Below, piece after piece: positions 17,061 to 26,618 of a stretch of 64,000 nt of DNA. The DNA is from an uncultured Burkholderiales bacterium (GTDB taxonomy: Bacteria; Pseudomonadota; Gammaproteobacteria; Burkholderiales; Burkholderiaceae_C): the NCBI GenBank assembly GCA_945952065.1, contig CAMFGY010000012.1, positions 1 to 64,000 on the forward strand, written 5' to 3'. Made by a program: the position numbers and the translations under genes. A model generated the notes under the pieces. The model worked only from the letters and a program-made list of their open reading frames with translations, had not been told where the DNA came from and ran no database searches. Position 1 is the stretch's first letter; each line of letters begins with the position of its first letter.

Positions 17061-17489
17061 GTGTTTCAGGGGGCTTCAGCCTTGGCAATGGATGCCAAGG
17101 GGCGTTTGGCCGTCCCGACACGCCACCGCGAGGTCTTGCAGGCGCTGTGTGCCGGCCAGCTGACCATCACCAAACACCCGGAAGGCTGCTTGATGGTCTT
17201 CCCGCGTCCGGCGTGGGAAGGCTTTCGCGACCGCATCGCCGCGCTGCCCATGTCGGCAGCGGGTTGGAAGCGGGTCTTTCTGGGCAATGCCATGGATGTG
17301 GAGATCGACGGCGCCGCGCGTGTGTTGATCTCGCCCGAGTTGCGCGCCAGCGCCGGGCTACAAAAAGACGTGATGCTGCTCGGCATGGGCAGCCACTTTG
17401 AGTTGTGGGATGCGGCTGCCTACGCCGCGCATGAAGCCCAAGTCATGGCCTCCGACATGCCGGAAGCCCTCAAGGACTTCAGCTTCTGA
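17061..17489 (+). CDS. mraZ: Transcriptional regulator MraZ
   Basis: MraZ is a DNA-binding regulator of the dcw cluster built of two AbrB-like SpoVT domains. The 142-residue product shows the first-domain motif [15 protein letters not shown] and the second-domain [18 protein letters not shown]. The GTG at 17061 ([14 protein letters not shown]) gives the family length and N-terminus; the frame is open further upstream but that part overlaps the operator repeats. The stop overlaps the rsmH start by one base (TGATG), so the two are translationally linked. Confidence 0.92.
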   Translation: MFQGASALAMDAKGRLAVPTRHREVLQALCAGQLTITKHPEGCLMVFPRPAWEGFRDRIAALPMSAAGWKRVFLGNAMDVEIDGAARVLISPELRASAGLQKDVMLLGMGSHFELWDAAAYAAHEAQVMASDMPEALKDFSF

Positions 17490-18499
17490 TGACACACGAC
17501 CCCACTCCATCCGAGGGCGCGACGCCGCTGTTCTCGCACACCACCGTCTTGCTGCACGAGACCGTGGAGGCGGTGCTGAGCTCGCCCGAGGGCATCTATG
17601 TGGACGGCACTTTCGGCCGCGGCGGGCATTCGCGGCTCTTGCTGTCCAAGCTGGGCGCGCAAGGGCGGCTGATCGCGATTGACCGTGACTTGGAGGCCAT
17701 TGCCGCCGCCACCAGCGGCGAGTCGCGTATTGAGGATCCGCGCTTTGCCATTTGCCACTCGCCGTTTGCCGAGATGCAGGCGCAGTTGGCGGGCTTGGGC
17801 ATTGAGCAAGTGCAGGGCGTGATGCTGGACCTGGGTGTGTCCAGCCCGCAAATTGACAACCCCGAGCGTGGTTTCAGCTTCCGATTCAACGGGCCGCTGG
17901 ACATGCGCATGGACACCACGCGCGGCGAGAGTGCTGCTGACTTTTTGGCACGCGCCGATGAGCGCCAGATTGCGGAAGTGATACGCAACTATGGAGAAGA
18001 ACGGTTTGCTGGGCAGATTGCAAAGGCGCTTGTGGCTCGCCGCACAGACGGCCAGCCCGTGCGAACAACCGATGAGCTGTCCGAAATCGTGGCTCGTGCG
18101 GTCAAGACTCGCGAACCGGGTCAAAACCCCGCCACGCGTACCTTTCAAGCTCTTCGGATTCACGTCAACGGCGAACTCCAAGAGCTGGAACAAGGGTTGA
18201 ACGCGGCGCTGCATCTGCTGGCGCCCGGTGGCCGCATGGCCATCATTTCCTTCCACTCACTGGAAGACCGCATCGTCAAAAACTTCATCGGCGCACACAG
18301 CAAGCAGGTGGTGGACCGCCGGGCCTTGTTTGCCGAGCCGAAGCCTCTGGCGCTGCAGGCCATTGCTCGCATCATGCCCAGCGAGGCGGAAGTGGCGGCC
18401 AATCCGCGTGCGCGTTCGGCGGTGCTGCGGGTGGCGCAGCGCACCGAAGCACCGCTGCCGGAAGTCCATGTGAAGAAGCGCCATCGGCGCGCAGAGTGA
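17489..18499 (+). CDS. rsmH: 16S rRNA (cytosine(1402)-N(4))-methyltransferase RsmH
   Basis: RsmH methylates N4 of C1402 in the ribosomal P site using S-adenosylmethionine. The 336-residue product begins [13 protein letters not shown], has the SAM motif [12 protein letters not shown], then [19 protein letters not shown] and the late [13 protein letters not shown] motif, all diagnostic. Second gene of the dcw cluster, overlapping mraZ by one base and 24 bp before ftsL. Length is normal for the family. Confidence 0.96.
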   Translation: MTHDPTPSEGATPLFSHTTVLLHETVEAVLSSPEGIYVDGTFGRGGHSRLLLSKLGAQGRLIAIDRDLEAIAAATSGESRIEDPRFAICHSPFAEMQAQLAGLGIEQVQGVMLDLGVSSPQIDNPERGFSFRFNGPLDMRMDTTRGESAADFLARADERQIAEVIRNYGEERFAGQIAKALVARRTDGQPVRTTDELSEIVARAVKTREPGQNPATRTFQALRIHVNGELQELEQGLNAALHLLAPGGRMAIISFHSLEDRIVKNFIGAHSKQVVDRRALFAEPKPLALQAIARIMPSEAEVAANPRARSAVLRVAQRTEAPLPEVHVKKRHRRAE

Positions 18500-18523
18500 T
18501 TGTTGTTGAGCGAGTAAGTTCAG

Positions 18524-18850
18524 ATGTTCGGGCGCCTCAATCTCTTGCTGATTATAGCCGTGCTGGCCAGTGGCCTGGTGCTGGTGCGCAGCGCCTATGA
18601 GGCGCGCCGCCTCTTCACGGCTCTGGATCGGGCGCAGGCCGAGGGGCGTCGCCTCGAAGCCGACAACCAGCGCCTGCAGGCCGAGCGCCATGCGCAGGCC
18701 ACCAATCTGCGGGTGGAGCAAGTGGCGCGTGAGCGTTTGCAGATGCGCGCCATCACCCCAGCCGTAACCCAAAGCGCCGAGGATCATGGCCCGGCGGCGA
18801 AGTCCAAGAGTGGCCCGGCAGTGGCAGCCACCGCCGGAGGCACGCAATGA
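18524..18850 (+). CDS. ftsL: Cell division protein FtsL
   Basis: FtsL is a small bitopic protein that, with FtsB and FtsQ, activates the septal synthase FtsWI. The 108-residue product has a short cytoplasmic start, one membrane helix (about 5-22) and a coiled coil (about 25-70, rich in A/E/R/L heptads with ALDRAQAEGRRLEADNQRL-like spacing). The C-terminal tail is Ala/Ser/Lys-rich and low-complexity. Identification rests on topology and its place between rsmH and ftsI. It overlaps ftsI by four bases. Confidence 0.93.
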   Translation: MFGRLNLLLIIAVLASGLVLVRSAYEARRLFTALDRAQAEGRRLEADNQRLQAERHAQATNLRVEQVARERLQMRAITPAVTQSAEDHGPAAKSKSGPAVAATAGGTQ

Positions 18851-20709
18851 GTTGGCTGAGCCGTTTGCGCAAGCCCAGCACGGCGGGCGCGACTCAAGTC
18901 AAGCGGTCCAAGCGACCGCTGGCCGGCGCCGGGCGCAGCCCGACGGCGCGCAGCGTGAGCTATTCCAGCAGCCCCTTGCTGGCGTCTAAAACGCCGCCTT
19001 GGCGTTCGCGTTTTTTGGTGGCGCTGGTGGGCTTGGCCTTTGCGGGTTTGCTGGGGCGCGCGCTCTACATCCAGGTGATTGGCACGCGCTTTTATCAAAA
19101 ACAGGGCGAGGCGCGCTTTGTGCATCAGGTGGAGTTGCCGGCCAGCCGGGGGCGCATCAATGACCGCAGCGGTCAGGTGCTGGCCGCCAGCGTCGCCGTG
19201 CCTTCGTTCTGGGGCATTCCCAAAGAAATGGACACCGACCCAGCCAAGCGCCAAGCGCTGGCCAAGATCTTGGGTTGGTCGCAGGCCGAGATGGAGCGCA
19301 AGCTCGATCCGAACAGCCGCTTCGTCTGGCTGCAACGTCAGGCCGATGAGCATGTGGCCGCGCAGATCAAGGAGCTGGGCCTGAAGGGCGTGTTCCAAGA
19401 CCGCGAATACAAGCGCAAATATCCCGAAGGCGAGGCGGCCGCCCATGTGGTGGGCTTCACCAATGTGGAAGAGCGCGGCCAAGAAGGCATCGAGCTGGCC
19501 TTCCAAAAAGAGCTGCAAGGGCGCGATGGCAGCCGCTCGGTGGTGCGCGACCGCCTGGGCCGCGTGGTGGAAGACATTGGCGAGCGTGTGCCGGCTGCCA
19601 ATGGCCGCGACATTGATTTGTCCATCGATTCCAAAGTGCAGTTCTTTGCCTACCAGCGCATTCGCGACGCGGTGGCCGAGCACAAGGCCAAGGCCGGCAG
19701 CGTGGTGGTGTTGGATGTGAAGACCGGCGAGGTGCTGGCCTTGGCCAACTACCCGAGCTACGACCCCGGCCAACGCAAGAATTTGAGCGGCGCGCAACTG
19801 CGCAACCGCGCACTGACCGACATCTTCGAGCCCGGCTCCACGATGAAGCCTTTTGTGGCTGCATTGGCCATGGAGACCGGCCGCGTCACGCCCGACACGC
19901 CGATTCAAACAGCGCCCGGCAGCATCGTCATCACCGGCTCCAAGATCACCGATGCCCACCCGCATGGCGTGTTGACGGTGGCCGAGGTGATTCAAAAGTC
20001 CAGCAATGTGGGCACCGTGAAGATGGCCCTGAGCATGCAGGCGCGCGAGCTGCATGAGATGTACACCGCCATCGGCCTGGGGCAGCGGCCACAAATCGAC
20101 TTCCCTGGCGCCATCACCGGCAAGCTGCGTCCCTACAAGACCTGGCGTCCGGTGGAGCAAGCGACCATGAGCTTCGGCTATGGCCTGTCGGCCTCGCTGC
20201 TGCAATTGGCGCGCGCCTATACCGTGTTTGCGCGCGACGGCGAGGTCATCCCCATCACCATGATGCGCCAAGACGCCAATGCCCGACCCGCCGGCATCAA
20301 GGTGTTCTCGCCCAAGACGGCGCATGAGGTGCGCAAGATGTTGCAAATGGCTGCCGGCCCCGGCGGCACGGCGCCCATGGCCCAGGTCAGCGGCTACAGC
20401 GTCGGCGGCAAATCGGGCACGGCCCACAAGCAAGAAGGCAAGGGCTACGCCGGCAACAAATACCGTTCATGGTTTGTGGGGCTGGCGCCCGTCAGCAATC
20501 CGCGGGTGATTGTGGCGGTGATGGTGGACGAGCCCAGCAATGGCGTTTACTTCGGTGGCGCCGTGGCCGGCCCGGTGTTCAGCCAGGTGGTGTCGCAAAG
20601 CCTGCGCTTGCTGAATGTGCCCACCGATCTGGAGGTCAAACCGCAGATCGTGGCCAGCCAGAACAACAAGGGCAAGCCACAAGCGCAAGCCGTGGAAGAG
20701 AGCTTCTGA
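18847..20709 (+). CDS. ftsI: Septal peptidoglycan transpeptidase FtsI (PBP3), first copy
   Basis: FtsI cross-links septal peptidoglycan with FtsW in the divisome. The 620-residue protein has a ~55-residue basic cytoplasmic tail, one membrane helix (about 58-75, FLVALVGLAFAGLLGRALY), the non-catalytic pedestal with ASRGRINDRSG, and the transpeptidase domain. Catalytic motifs are Ser331-T-M-Lys334, S-S-N at 385-387 and K-S-G-T at 522-525. A C-terminal tail of about 30 residues is Gln/Lys-rich. Only two bases separate its stop from a second, complete ftsI gene. Confidence 0.96.
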   Translation: MSWLSRLRKPSTAGATQVKRSKRPLAGAGRSPTARSVSYSSSPLLASKTPPWRSRFLVALVGLAFAGLLGRALYIQVIGTRFYQKQGEARFVHQVELPASRGRINDRSGQVLAASVAVPSFWGIPKEMDTDPAKRQALAKILGWSQAEMERKLDPNSRFVWLQRQADEHVAAQIKELGLKGVFQDREYKRKYPEGEAAAHVVGFTNVEERGQEGIELAFQKELQGRDGSRSVVRDRLGRVVEDIGERVPAANGRDIDLSIDSKVQFFAYQRIRDAVAEHKAKAGSVVVLDVKTGEVLALANYPSYDPGQRKNLSGAQLRNRALTDIFEPGSTMKPFVAALAMETGRVTPDTPIQTAPGSIVITGSKITDAHPHGVLTVAEVIQKSSNVGTVKMALSMQARELHEMYTAIGLGQRPQIDFPGAITGKLRPYKTWRPVEQATMSFGYGLSASLLQLARAYTVFARDGEVIPITMMRQDANARPAGIKVFSPKTAHEVRKMLQMAAGPGGTAPMAQVSGYSVGGKSGTAHKQEGKGYAGNKYRSWFVGLAPVSNPRVIVAVMVDEPSNGVYFGGAVAGPVFSQVVSQSLRLLNVPTDLEVKPQIVASQNNKGKPQAQAVEESF

Positions 20710-20711
20710 CC

Positions 20712-22490
20712 ATGGCCATGAAGCGCTTTCTACTCAAGCAGCAGCCGGAGCGGCTCAGTCACGCGCAAAGCCCATTGCTGGCCACGCGCACGCCGGTCTG
20801 GCGCTCGCGTTTGCTGCTGGTCTTGGTGGGCACCGGCCTGGCGGGCTTGTTCGGGCGCGCGCTTTATGTGCAGGTGATTGGCAGTGACTTTTTTCAGAGC
20901 CAAGGCGATGCACGCTTTGTGCACAAGCTGGAGCTGCCGGCCAGCCGTGGCCGCATCCAAGACCGCAGCGGTCAGGTCTTGGCCAGCAGTGTGGCCGTGC
21001 CTTCGTTCTGGGCGGTGCCAACCGAGTTGCTGGCCTTGCCGGCCGATCAATTCAATGCGCTGGCCAAGGCCTTGGGCCTGAGCGCGGCCCAGCTCAAAGA
21101 AAAGCTCGACCCGAACAGCCGCTTTGTCTGGCTGCACCGGCAAGCGGATGCCCGCATGGCCGCCGAAATTCGCGCCCTGCAACTCAAGAACGTTTACCAA
21201 GACCGCGAATACCGCCGCAGCTACCCGGAGGGCGAAGCCTCGGCCCATGTGGTGGGCTTCACCAACAGCGAGTCGCGCGGCCAGGAGGGCATTGAGCTGG
21301 CCTTCCAGAAAAGCTTGCAAGGGCAAGATGGGTCGCGCTTTGTCATGCGCGACCGATTGGGGCGCGTCGTGGAGGCGCGGGGTGAGACTCAGGCCGCTGT
21401 GGATGGCCAGGACCTGGCGCTGAGCATTGACAGCAAGACCCAGTACTTCGCCTACCAAGCGATTCGCGATGCCGTGGCCGCCAACCAGGCCAAGGCGGGC
21501 AGCGTGGTGGTGCTGGATGCGCGCAGCGGCGAGATTTTGGCCCTGGCCAACTTCCCCAGCTACAAGCCTGACGAGCGCAAAAAGCTCAGCGGTGAGCAAC
21601 TGCGCAACCGCGCGTTGACCGATGTGTTCGAGCCCGGCTCGACCATGAAGCCCTTCATCGCCGCGCAGGCGCTGGAAACCGGCCGCGTCACGCCCGATAC
21701 CGTCATTCAAACCGCGCCGGGGCACATCACCATCACCGGCGCCACCATCAGCGATGCGCATCCCAGCGATGCACTGACCGTGGCGCAGGTGATTCAAAAG
21801 TCCAGCAATGTGGGCACCGTCAAGATGGCGATGCAGATGCCGGCCCAAGAGATGCACCAGCTCTACACGGCCATCGGCATGGGCCAGCGCCCGCAGATCC
21901 CCTTCCCGGGTGCGGTGACCGGCAGCTTGCGCCCCTACAAGAACTGGCGCCCGATCGAGCAGGCCACCATGAGCTATGGCTACGGCCTGTCGGCCTCGCT
22001 GTTGCAGCTGGCGCGCGCCTACACCGTGTTTGCGCACGATGGCGAACTGCTGCCGCTGAGCCTGACCAAGCGTGCCGAAGGCGAGCGGGTGCAGGGCCAG
22101 CGCGTCTTCTCGGCCAAGACCGCGCAGCAGGTGCGGCAGATGCTGCAGACCGTGACGGCCAAAGGCGGCACCGCCCCGATGGCGCAGGCCGAGGGCTATA
22201 GCGTGGGCGGTAAGTCCGGCACCGCCTACAAGCAAGAAGGCCGCGGCTATGCCCGCAACAAATACCGCGCCTGGTTTGTGGGCCTGGCACCGATCAGCCA
22301 GCCGCGCATCGTCGTGGCGGTGATGGTGGACGAGCCCACCCAGCAATTTCACGATGGCGGCAAGGTGGCCGGCCCGGTCTTCAGCAAGGTGGTCTCCAAG
22401 AGCCTGCAGCTGATGGGGGTTGCGGCGGATTTGGCCGTTAGCCCGCAAATCCTGGCCCAGCAAGCCGCCAGTGGCAAGGAAGTTCTCTGA
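20712..22490 (+). CDS. Second FtsI/PBP3-type transpeptidase in tandem
   Basis: The 592-residue product is a full paralogue of its upstream neighbour: short basic tail (~33 residues), membrane helix (about 34-52), ASRGRIQDRSG pedestal motif, and intact catalytic motifs Ser310-T-M-Lys313, S-S-N at 364-366 and K-S-G-T at 501-504. Distances between catalytic motifs (54 and 137 residues) are identical in both copies. Differences are spread throughout, strongest in the cytoplasmic tail, the region after ASSVAVPSFW and the C-terminus, so this is an old duplication and not an assembly repeat. It starts 2 bp after ftsI and overlaps murE by one base. Role, whether redundant or specialised, is unknown. 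Confidence 0.93.
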   Translation: MAMKRFLLKQQPERLSHAQSPLLATRTPVWRSRLLLVLVGTGLAGLFGRALYVQVIGSDFFQSQGDARFVHKLELPASRGRIQDRSGQVLASSVAVPSFWAVPTELLALPADQFNALAKALGLSAAQLKEKLDPNSRFVWLHRQADARMAAEIRALQLKNVYQDREYRRSYPEGEASAHVVGFTNSESRGQEGIELAFQKSLQGQDGSRFVMRDRLGRVVEARGETQAAVDGQDLALSIDSKTQYFAYQAIRDAVAANQAKAGSVVVLDARSGEILALANFPSYKPDERKKLSGEQLRNRALTDVFEPGSTMKPFIAAQALETGRVTPDTVIQTAPGHITITGATISDAHPSDALTVAQVIQKSSNVGTVKMAMQMPAQEMHQLYTAIGMGQRPQIPFPGAVTGSLRPYKNWRPIEQATMSYGYGLSASLLQLARAYTVFAHDGELLPLSLTKRAEGERVQGQRVFSAKTAQQVRQMLQTVTAKGGTAPMAQAEGYSVGGKSGTAYKQEGRGYARNKYRAWFVGLAPISQPRIVVAVMVDEPTQQFHDGGKVAGPVFSKVVSKSLQLMGVAADLAVSPQILAQQAASGKEVL

Positions 22491-24001
22491 TGTTGACCCG
22501 TTTGAAATCCCCCGAAGCCTGCGCACGCTGGCTGCAAGAATGGACCACCGGCGTGCTGCGCACCGACAGCCGCGAGGTGCAGCCCGGTGATGCCTTCATC
22601 GCCTGGCCGGGCTATGCCCGCGATGGCCGCGAGTTTGTCGCGCAAGCCTTGGCCGCTGGCGCAGCCACTTGCTTGGTGGAAGACGAGGGCGTGGAGGCCT
22701 ACGGCTTTGTCGACGCCCGGGTGGCCTCGCTGCCCGGCCTGAAGGCCAAGACCGGCTTGATCGCCGCCGCCTACTACGGCCAGCCGTCCAAGGTGCTGCC
22801 CATCATTGCCAGCACCGGCACCAATGGCAAAACCTCCAGCGCCTGGTGGTGCGCACAAGCGCTGTCGCTGCTGGGGCAGCGCTGCGGCGTGGTGGGCACA
22901 TTGGGCGTGGGCGAGCCGCCGCTGCCGGCGCGCCCCGGCCATGCGGCAAGCCCTGCCAAGATCGACTACACCGGGCTGACCACGCCCGACCCGGTGCTGC
23001 TGCAGGCCAATTTCCGCCGCATGCTGGACGAGGGTTACGGCGCTTGCGCGATCGAAGCTTCCTCCATCGGCCTGAAGGAATTCCGCCTCAGCGGCAGCGA
23101 GATCCAGGTCGCGCTGTTCACCAATTTCACGCAAGACCATCTCGACTACCACGGCACGATGGAGGCCTATTGGGCCGCCAAATGCGAGCTGTTTGAGCAG
23201 CCGGGTTTGCGCGCTGCGGTGCTCAATATCGACGACCCCAAGGGCGCCGAGCTGGCGCAAACGCTGGCCCCGCGACTGGAGGTTTGGACCTACTCCTTGC
23301 AAGGCCCGGCGCGCCTGCAAGCCAGCGAGCTGCACTACCGCGCCGGTGGCTTGGCCTTCACCTTGCGTGAAGGCGAGCAGTCGGTGTTGCTGGAAACGGG
23401 CTTGATCGGCGAGTACAACGTCGCCAATTTGCTGGGGGTGATCGGCGGCTTGCGGGCCCTGGGCCATGGGCTGAAGGAAATTGCCGAAGTGATTGGCCGT
23501 GTGACGCCGGTGCCGGGCCGCATGCAGCGCGTTGGCAATGGCCTGGAACTGCCGCAGCTGGTGGTGGACTATGCCCACACGCCCGATGCGCTGGACAAGG
23601 CCTTGACGGCCTTGAAGCCGCTGGCCGAAGCGCGCGGCGGGCGGCTGCTGTGCGTGTTTGGCTGCGGTGGCAACCGCGACCGGGCCAAGCGCCCGGCCAT
23701 GGGCGCGATTGCGGCCCGTTTGGCGGATCGCGTCATCATCACCAGCGACAACCCGCGCCACGAAGTGCCGCAGCAAATCCTGGCCGATATCGAAGCCGGC
23801 CTGCCCGCTGAAGCGCCGCGTTTGGTGGAGGTGGACCGCCGCTTGGCGATTGCCCAAGCCGTGCGGGAAGCGGGGCCGCGCGATGTGATTCTGGTGGCGG
23901 GCAAAGGCCATGAGGACTACCAAGAAGTGGCCGGTGTGCGCCAACCCTTCTCCGATGTGGACGAAGCCCGCGCCGCCCTGATCGCGAGGGCCGGCCTGTG
24001 A
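22490..24001 (+). CDS. murE: UDP-MurNAc-tripeptide synthetase MurE
   Basis: MurE adds the third stem amino acid, normally meso-diaminopimelate in Gram-negatives, to UDP-MurNAc-L-Ala-D-Glu in the cytoplasm. The 503-residue protein shows TDSREVQPGDAFIAWPG, the P-loop STGTNGKTS, the YTGLTTPDP segment, VDYAHTPDAL and GNRDRAKRPAMG, and the DNPRHE motif whose D-N-P-R selects diaminopimelate. Start ATG at 22490 overlaps the preceding transpeptidase stop by one base; its end overlaps murF by four bases. Confidence 0.96.
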   Translation: MLTRLKSPEACARWLQEWTTGVLRTDSREVQPGDAFIAWPGYARDGREFVAQALAAGAATCLVEDEGVEAYGFVDARVASLPGLKAKTGLIAAAYYGQPSKVLPIIASTGTNGKTSSAWWCAQALSLLGQRCGVVGTLGVGEPPLPARPGHAASPAKIDYTGLTTPDPVLLQANFRRMLDEGYGACAIEASSIGLKEFRLSGSEIQVALFTNFTQDHLDYHGTMEAYWAAKCELFEQPGLRAAVLNIDDPKGAELAQTLAPRLEVWTYSLQGPARLQASELHYRAGGLAFTLREGEQSVLLETGLIGEYNVANLLGVIGGLRALGHGLKEIAEVIGRVTPVPGRMQRVGNGLELPQLVVDYAHTPDALDKALTALKPLAEARGGRLLCVFGCGGNRDRAKRPAMGAIAARLADRVIITSDNPRHEVPQQILADIEAGLPAEAPRLVEVDRRLAIAQAVREAGPRDVILVAGKGHEDYQEVAGVRQPFSDVDEARAALIARAGL

Positions 24002-25440
24002 GCGCACCCATGATGACCTTGGCGCAAGCTCACCAGCTGCTGCTGCCGGCTGTGCCGAGCGCGCGCTTGATGGGCGCGGGTGACACGCCGATCTCGCGGG
24101 TCCACAGCGACACCCGCAGCTTGGCAGCCGGTGACTTGTTCGTGGCCCTGCGCGGCGAGCGCTTTGATGCCCATGAGTTTTTGCCGCAGGCGGCTGCCGC
24201 AGGGGCTGTTGCTGCCTTGGCTGAACGCGGCTTGGCCGAGGCCGGTCTGGCGGGCATTGAGGTGCCGGATGCCAAAGCGGCCTTGGGCCATCTGGCCGCC
24301 GCTTGGCGAGCCCATTGCCAGCTGCCGCTGATTGCGGTCACCGGCAGCAATGGCAAGACCACGGTCACGCAAATGATTGCCAGCATCTTGCGCGCCTGGG
24401 TGGGCACCGGGGCTTTGGCCACCGAGGGCAATTTCAACAATGACATTGGCGTGCCGCTGACACTGCTGCGCTTGCGTCAGGATGAGCAGCAATGGCACAA
24501 GGCCGCGGTGGTCGAGCTGGGCATGAACCATCCGGGCGAGATTGCACCGCTGGCGGCCATGAGCCGCCCGACGGTGGCCCTGGTCAACAACGCCCAGCGT
24601 GAGCATCAAGAATTCATGCAGACGGTGGAAGCGGCAGCGCGCGAGAACGGCGCGGTCTTCGAGGCTTTGTCGGCCTCGGGCGTGGCGGTCTTTCCCGCCG
24701 AGGACGCTTGTGCCCCGATCTGGCATGCCCTGGCCGGCAGCCGCCCCCATCTGAGTTTTGCCCTGCAAGGCGAGGCCGATGTCACAGGGCGCGCAAGCTG
24801 GGTGGAATCGGGCAAGGGCCTGGGCCATTGGGCCTTGGAGCTGCACACTCCGGCCGGCGTGGCGCCAGTGGCCTTGGCCGTGGCGGGCCTGCATAACGTG
24901 CGAAATGCACTGGCTGCCGCGACGTGCGCGCTGGCTGCCGGCGCACCGCTGGCGGCGATTGCGCGCGGGCTGGAGCGCTTCGAGCCGGTCAAGGGCCGCT
25001 CGCAGCTCAAGCGCTTTCAGCAGGGCGAGCGGGCCGTCACCTTGATTGACGACAGCTACAACGCCAACCCCGACAGCGTGCGTGCCGCCATCGATGTCTT
25101 GGCCGGCCTGCCTGGGCCAGCCTGGTTGCTGCTGGGCGATATGGGCGAGGTGGGCGATCAAGGCCCGGCCTTCCATCGTGAGGTCGGTGCCTATGCCGCT
25201 GAGCGCGGCATTCAAGCCCTGTGGACCGCTGGCACCGCGGCCGCAGACGCCGCAGCGGCCTATGGCCCCACGGCACGGCATTTCAAGACCACGGCCGAGA
25301 TGGTGGCCGCGGTGAGTGACTTGGCTGCGCAGCCCCAGGTGCACAACGTATTGGTCAAAGGTTCGAGATTCATGCAGATGGAACAAGTGGTCGCGGCCCT
25401 GCAGGCCTCAACGCAAGGGAGCGCAAACCATGCTGCTTAG
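23998..25440 (+). CDS. murF: UDP-MurNAc-pentapeptide synthetase MurF
   Basis: MurF ligates D-Ala-D-Ala to the UDP-MurNAc-tripeptide. The 480-residue product has the [20 protein letters not shown] opening, P-loop [37 protein letters not shown] and [12 protein letters not shown], all MurF hallmarks. The GTG at 23998 overlaps murE by four bases; ATG at 24010 is a possible alternative. The 3' end overlaps mraY by 11 bases, indicating tight coupling. Confidence 0.96.
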   Translation: MSAPMMTLAQAHQLLLPAVPSARLMGAGDTPISRVHSDTRSLAAGDLFVALRGERFDAHEFLPQAAAAGAVAALAERGLAEAGLAGIEVPDAKAALGHLAAAWRAHCQLPLIAVTGSNGKTTVTQMIASILRAWVGTGALATEGNFNNDIGVPLTLLRLRQDEQQWHKAAVVELGMNHPGEIAPLAAMSRPTVALVNNAQREHQEFMQTVEAAARENGAVFEALSASGVAVFPAEDACAPIWHALAGSRPHLSFALQGEADVTGRASWVESGKGLGHWALELHTPAGVAPVALAVAGLHNVRNALAAATCALAAGAPLAAIARGLERFEPVKGRSQLKRFQQGERAVTLIDDSYNANPDSVRAAIDVLAGLPGPAWLLLGDMGEVGDQGPAFHREVGAYAAERGIQALWTAGTAAADAAAAYGPTARHFKTTAEMVAAVSDLAAQPQVHNVLVKGSRFMQMEQVVAALQASTQGSANHAA

Positions 25441-26608
25441 TCTGGCTCAATGGCTGCAGGGGCTTTACCCTGACCTCGGTTTCTTGCGGGTCTTCCAATA
25501 CATCACCTTCCGTGCGGTGATGGCGGCCATGACCGCGCTGCTGATCGGCTTGGCCTTTGGGCCCTGGGTGATTCGCCGTTTGACCGAAATGAAGATCGGC
25601 CAGCCCATCCGCGAATACGGCATTCAGCAGCATCTGGCCAAGAACGGCACGCCCACCATGGGTGGCGTGTTGATCCTGATCGGCATTGGCGTCTCCACGC
25701 TCTTGTGGTTTGACTGGACCAACCGCTTTGTCTGGGTGGTGATGCTGGTGACCATGGGCTTTGGCGCCGTGGGCTGGGTGGACGACTGGCGCAAAGTGGT
25801 CGACAAAAACCCCGAGGGCATGAAGAGCCGCGAGAAGTTCTTCTGGCAGTCGTTGATTGGCCTGTTCGCGGCCATCTATCTGGCCTTCAGCGTGTCAGAG
25901 AATTCGTTCCTGGGCGTGATTGAGTTGTTCTTCCGCTGGATCAGCAGTGGCTTCTCGACCGATCTGCCGCCCAAGGCCGATTTGATCGTGCCCTTCTTCA
26001 AGACGGTCAGTTACCCGCTGGGGGTGTTCGGCTTTATTGCGCTGTCTTTCTTCGTGATCGTGGGCGCCAGCAATGCGGTGAACTTCACCGACGGGCTGGA
26101 CGGCTTGGCCATCATGCCGGTGGTCTTGGTGGGCTCGGCTCTGGGGCTGTTTGCCTACCTGACCGGCTCCTCGGTGTATGCCAAATACCTGCTGCTGCCC
26201 TACATCCCGGGCAGTGGCGAGCTGCTGATTTTCTGCGCAGCCATGGCGGGCGCAGGGCTGGCCTTTTTGTGGTTCAACGCGCATCCGGCCCAGGTCTTCA
26301 TGGGCGATGTGGGCGCGCTGTCTTTGGGCGGCGCGCTGGGCACGGTGGCGGTGATCACCCGGCAAGAAATCGTGCTGGGCATCATGGGCGGCATCTTCGT
26401 CGCCGAAGTGCTGTCGGTGATGCTGCAGGTGACTTGGTTCAAGTACACCAAGAAGAAGTTTGGTGAGGGCCGCCGCATCTTCAAGATGGCGCCGCTGCAT
26501 CACCACTTCGAGAAGTCCGGCTGGAAAGAGACCCAGGTGGTGGTTCGTTTCTGGATCATCACCATGCTGCTGTGCCTGGTGGGTCTGTCCAGCTTGAAAC
26601 TGCGTTGA
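25430..26608 (+). CDS. mraY: Phospho-MurNAc-pentapeptide translocase MraY
   Basis: MraY transfers phospho-MurNAc-pentapeptide to undecaprenyl phosphate, making lipid I at the inner membrane. The 392-residue protein is polytopic (about ten helices) and has [17 protein letters not shown] with the paired aspartates, the [10 protein letters not shown] motif, and [11 protein letters not shown] with the H-H-H triad at 357-359. The ATG at 25430 ([11 protein letters not shown]) lies inside the end of murF; the reading frame is open further upstream only because of murF. Confidence 0.96.
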   Translation: MLLSLAQWLQGLYPDLGFLRVFQYITFRAVMAAMTALLIGLAFGPWVIRRLTEMKIGQPIREYGIQQHLAKNGTPTMGGVLILIGIGVSTLLWFDWTNRFVWVVMLVTMGFGAVGWVDDWRKVVDKNPEGMKSREKFFWQSLIGLFAAIYLAFSVSENSFLGVIELFFRWISSGFSTDLPPKADLIVPFFKTVSYPLGVFGFIALSFFVIVGASNAVNFTDGLDGLAIMPVVLVGSALGLFAYLTGSSVYAKYLLLPYIPGSGELLIFCAAMAGAGLAFLWFNAHPAQVFMGDVGALSLGGALGTVAVITRQEIVLGIMGGIFVAEVLSVMLQVTWFKYTKKKFGEGRRIFKMAPLHHHFEKSGWKETQVVVRFWIITMLLCLVGLSSLKLR

Positions 26609-26618
26609 TGGCGGCGTG

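Noticed and set aside
18847-22490. Tandem ftsI as an assembly artefact
   Set aside because: The two copies differ throughout at protein and DNA level and both are in frame with neighbours, so they are not a repeated read region.
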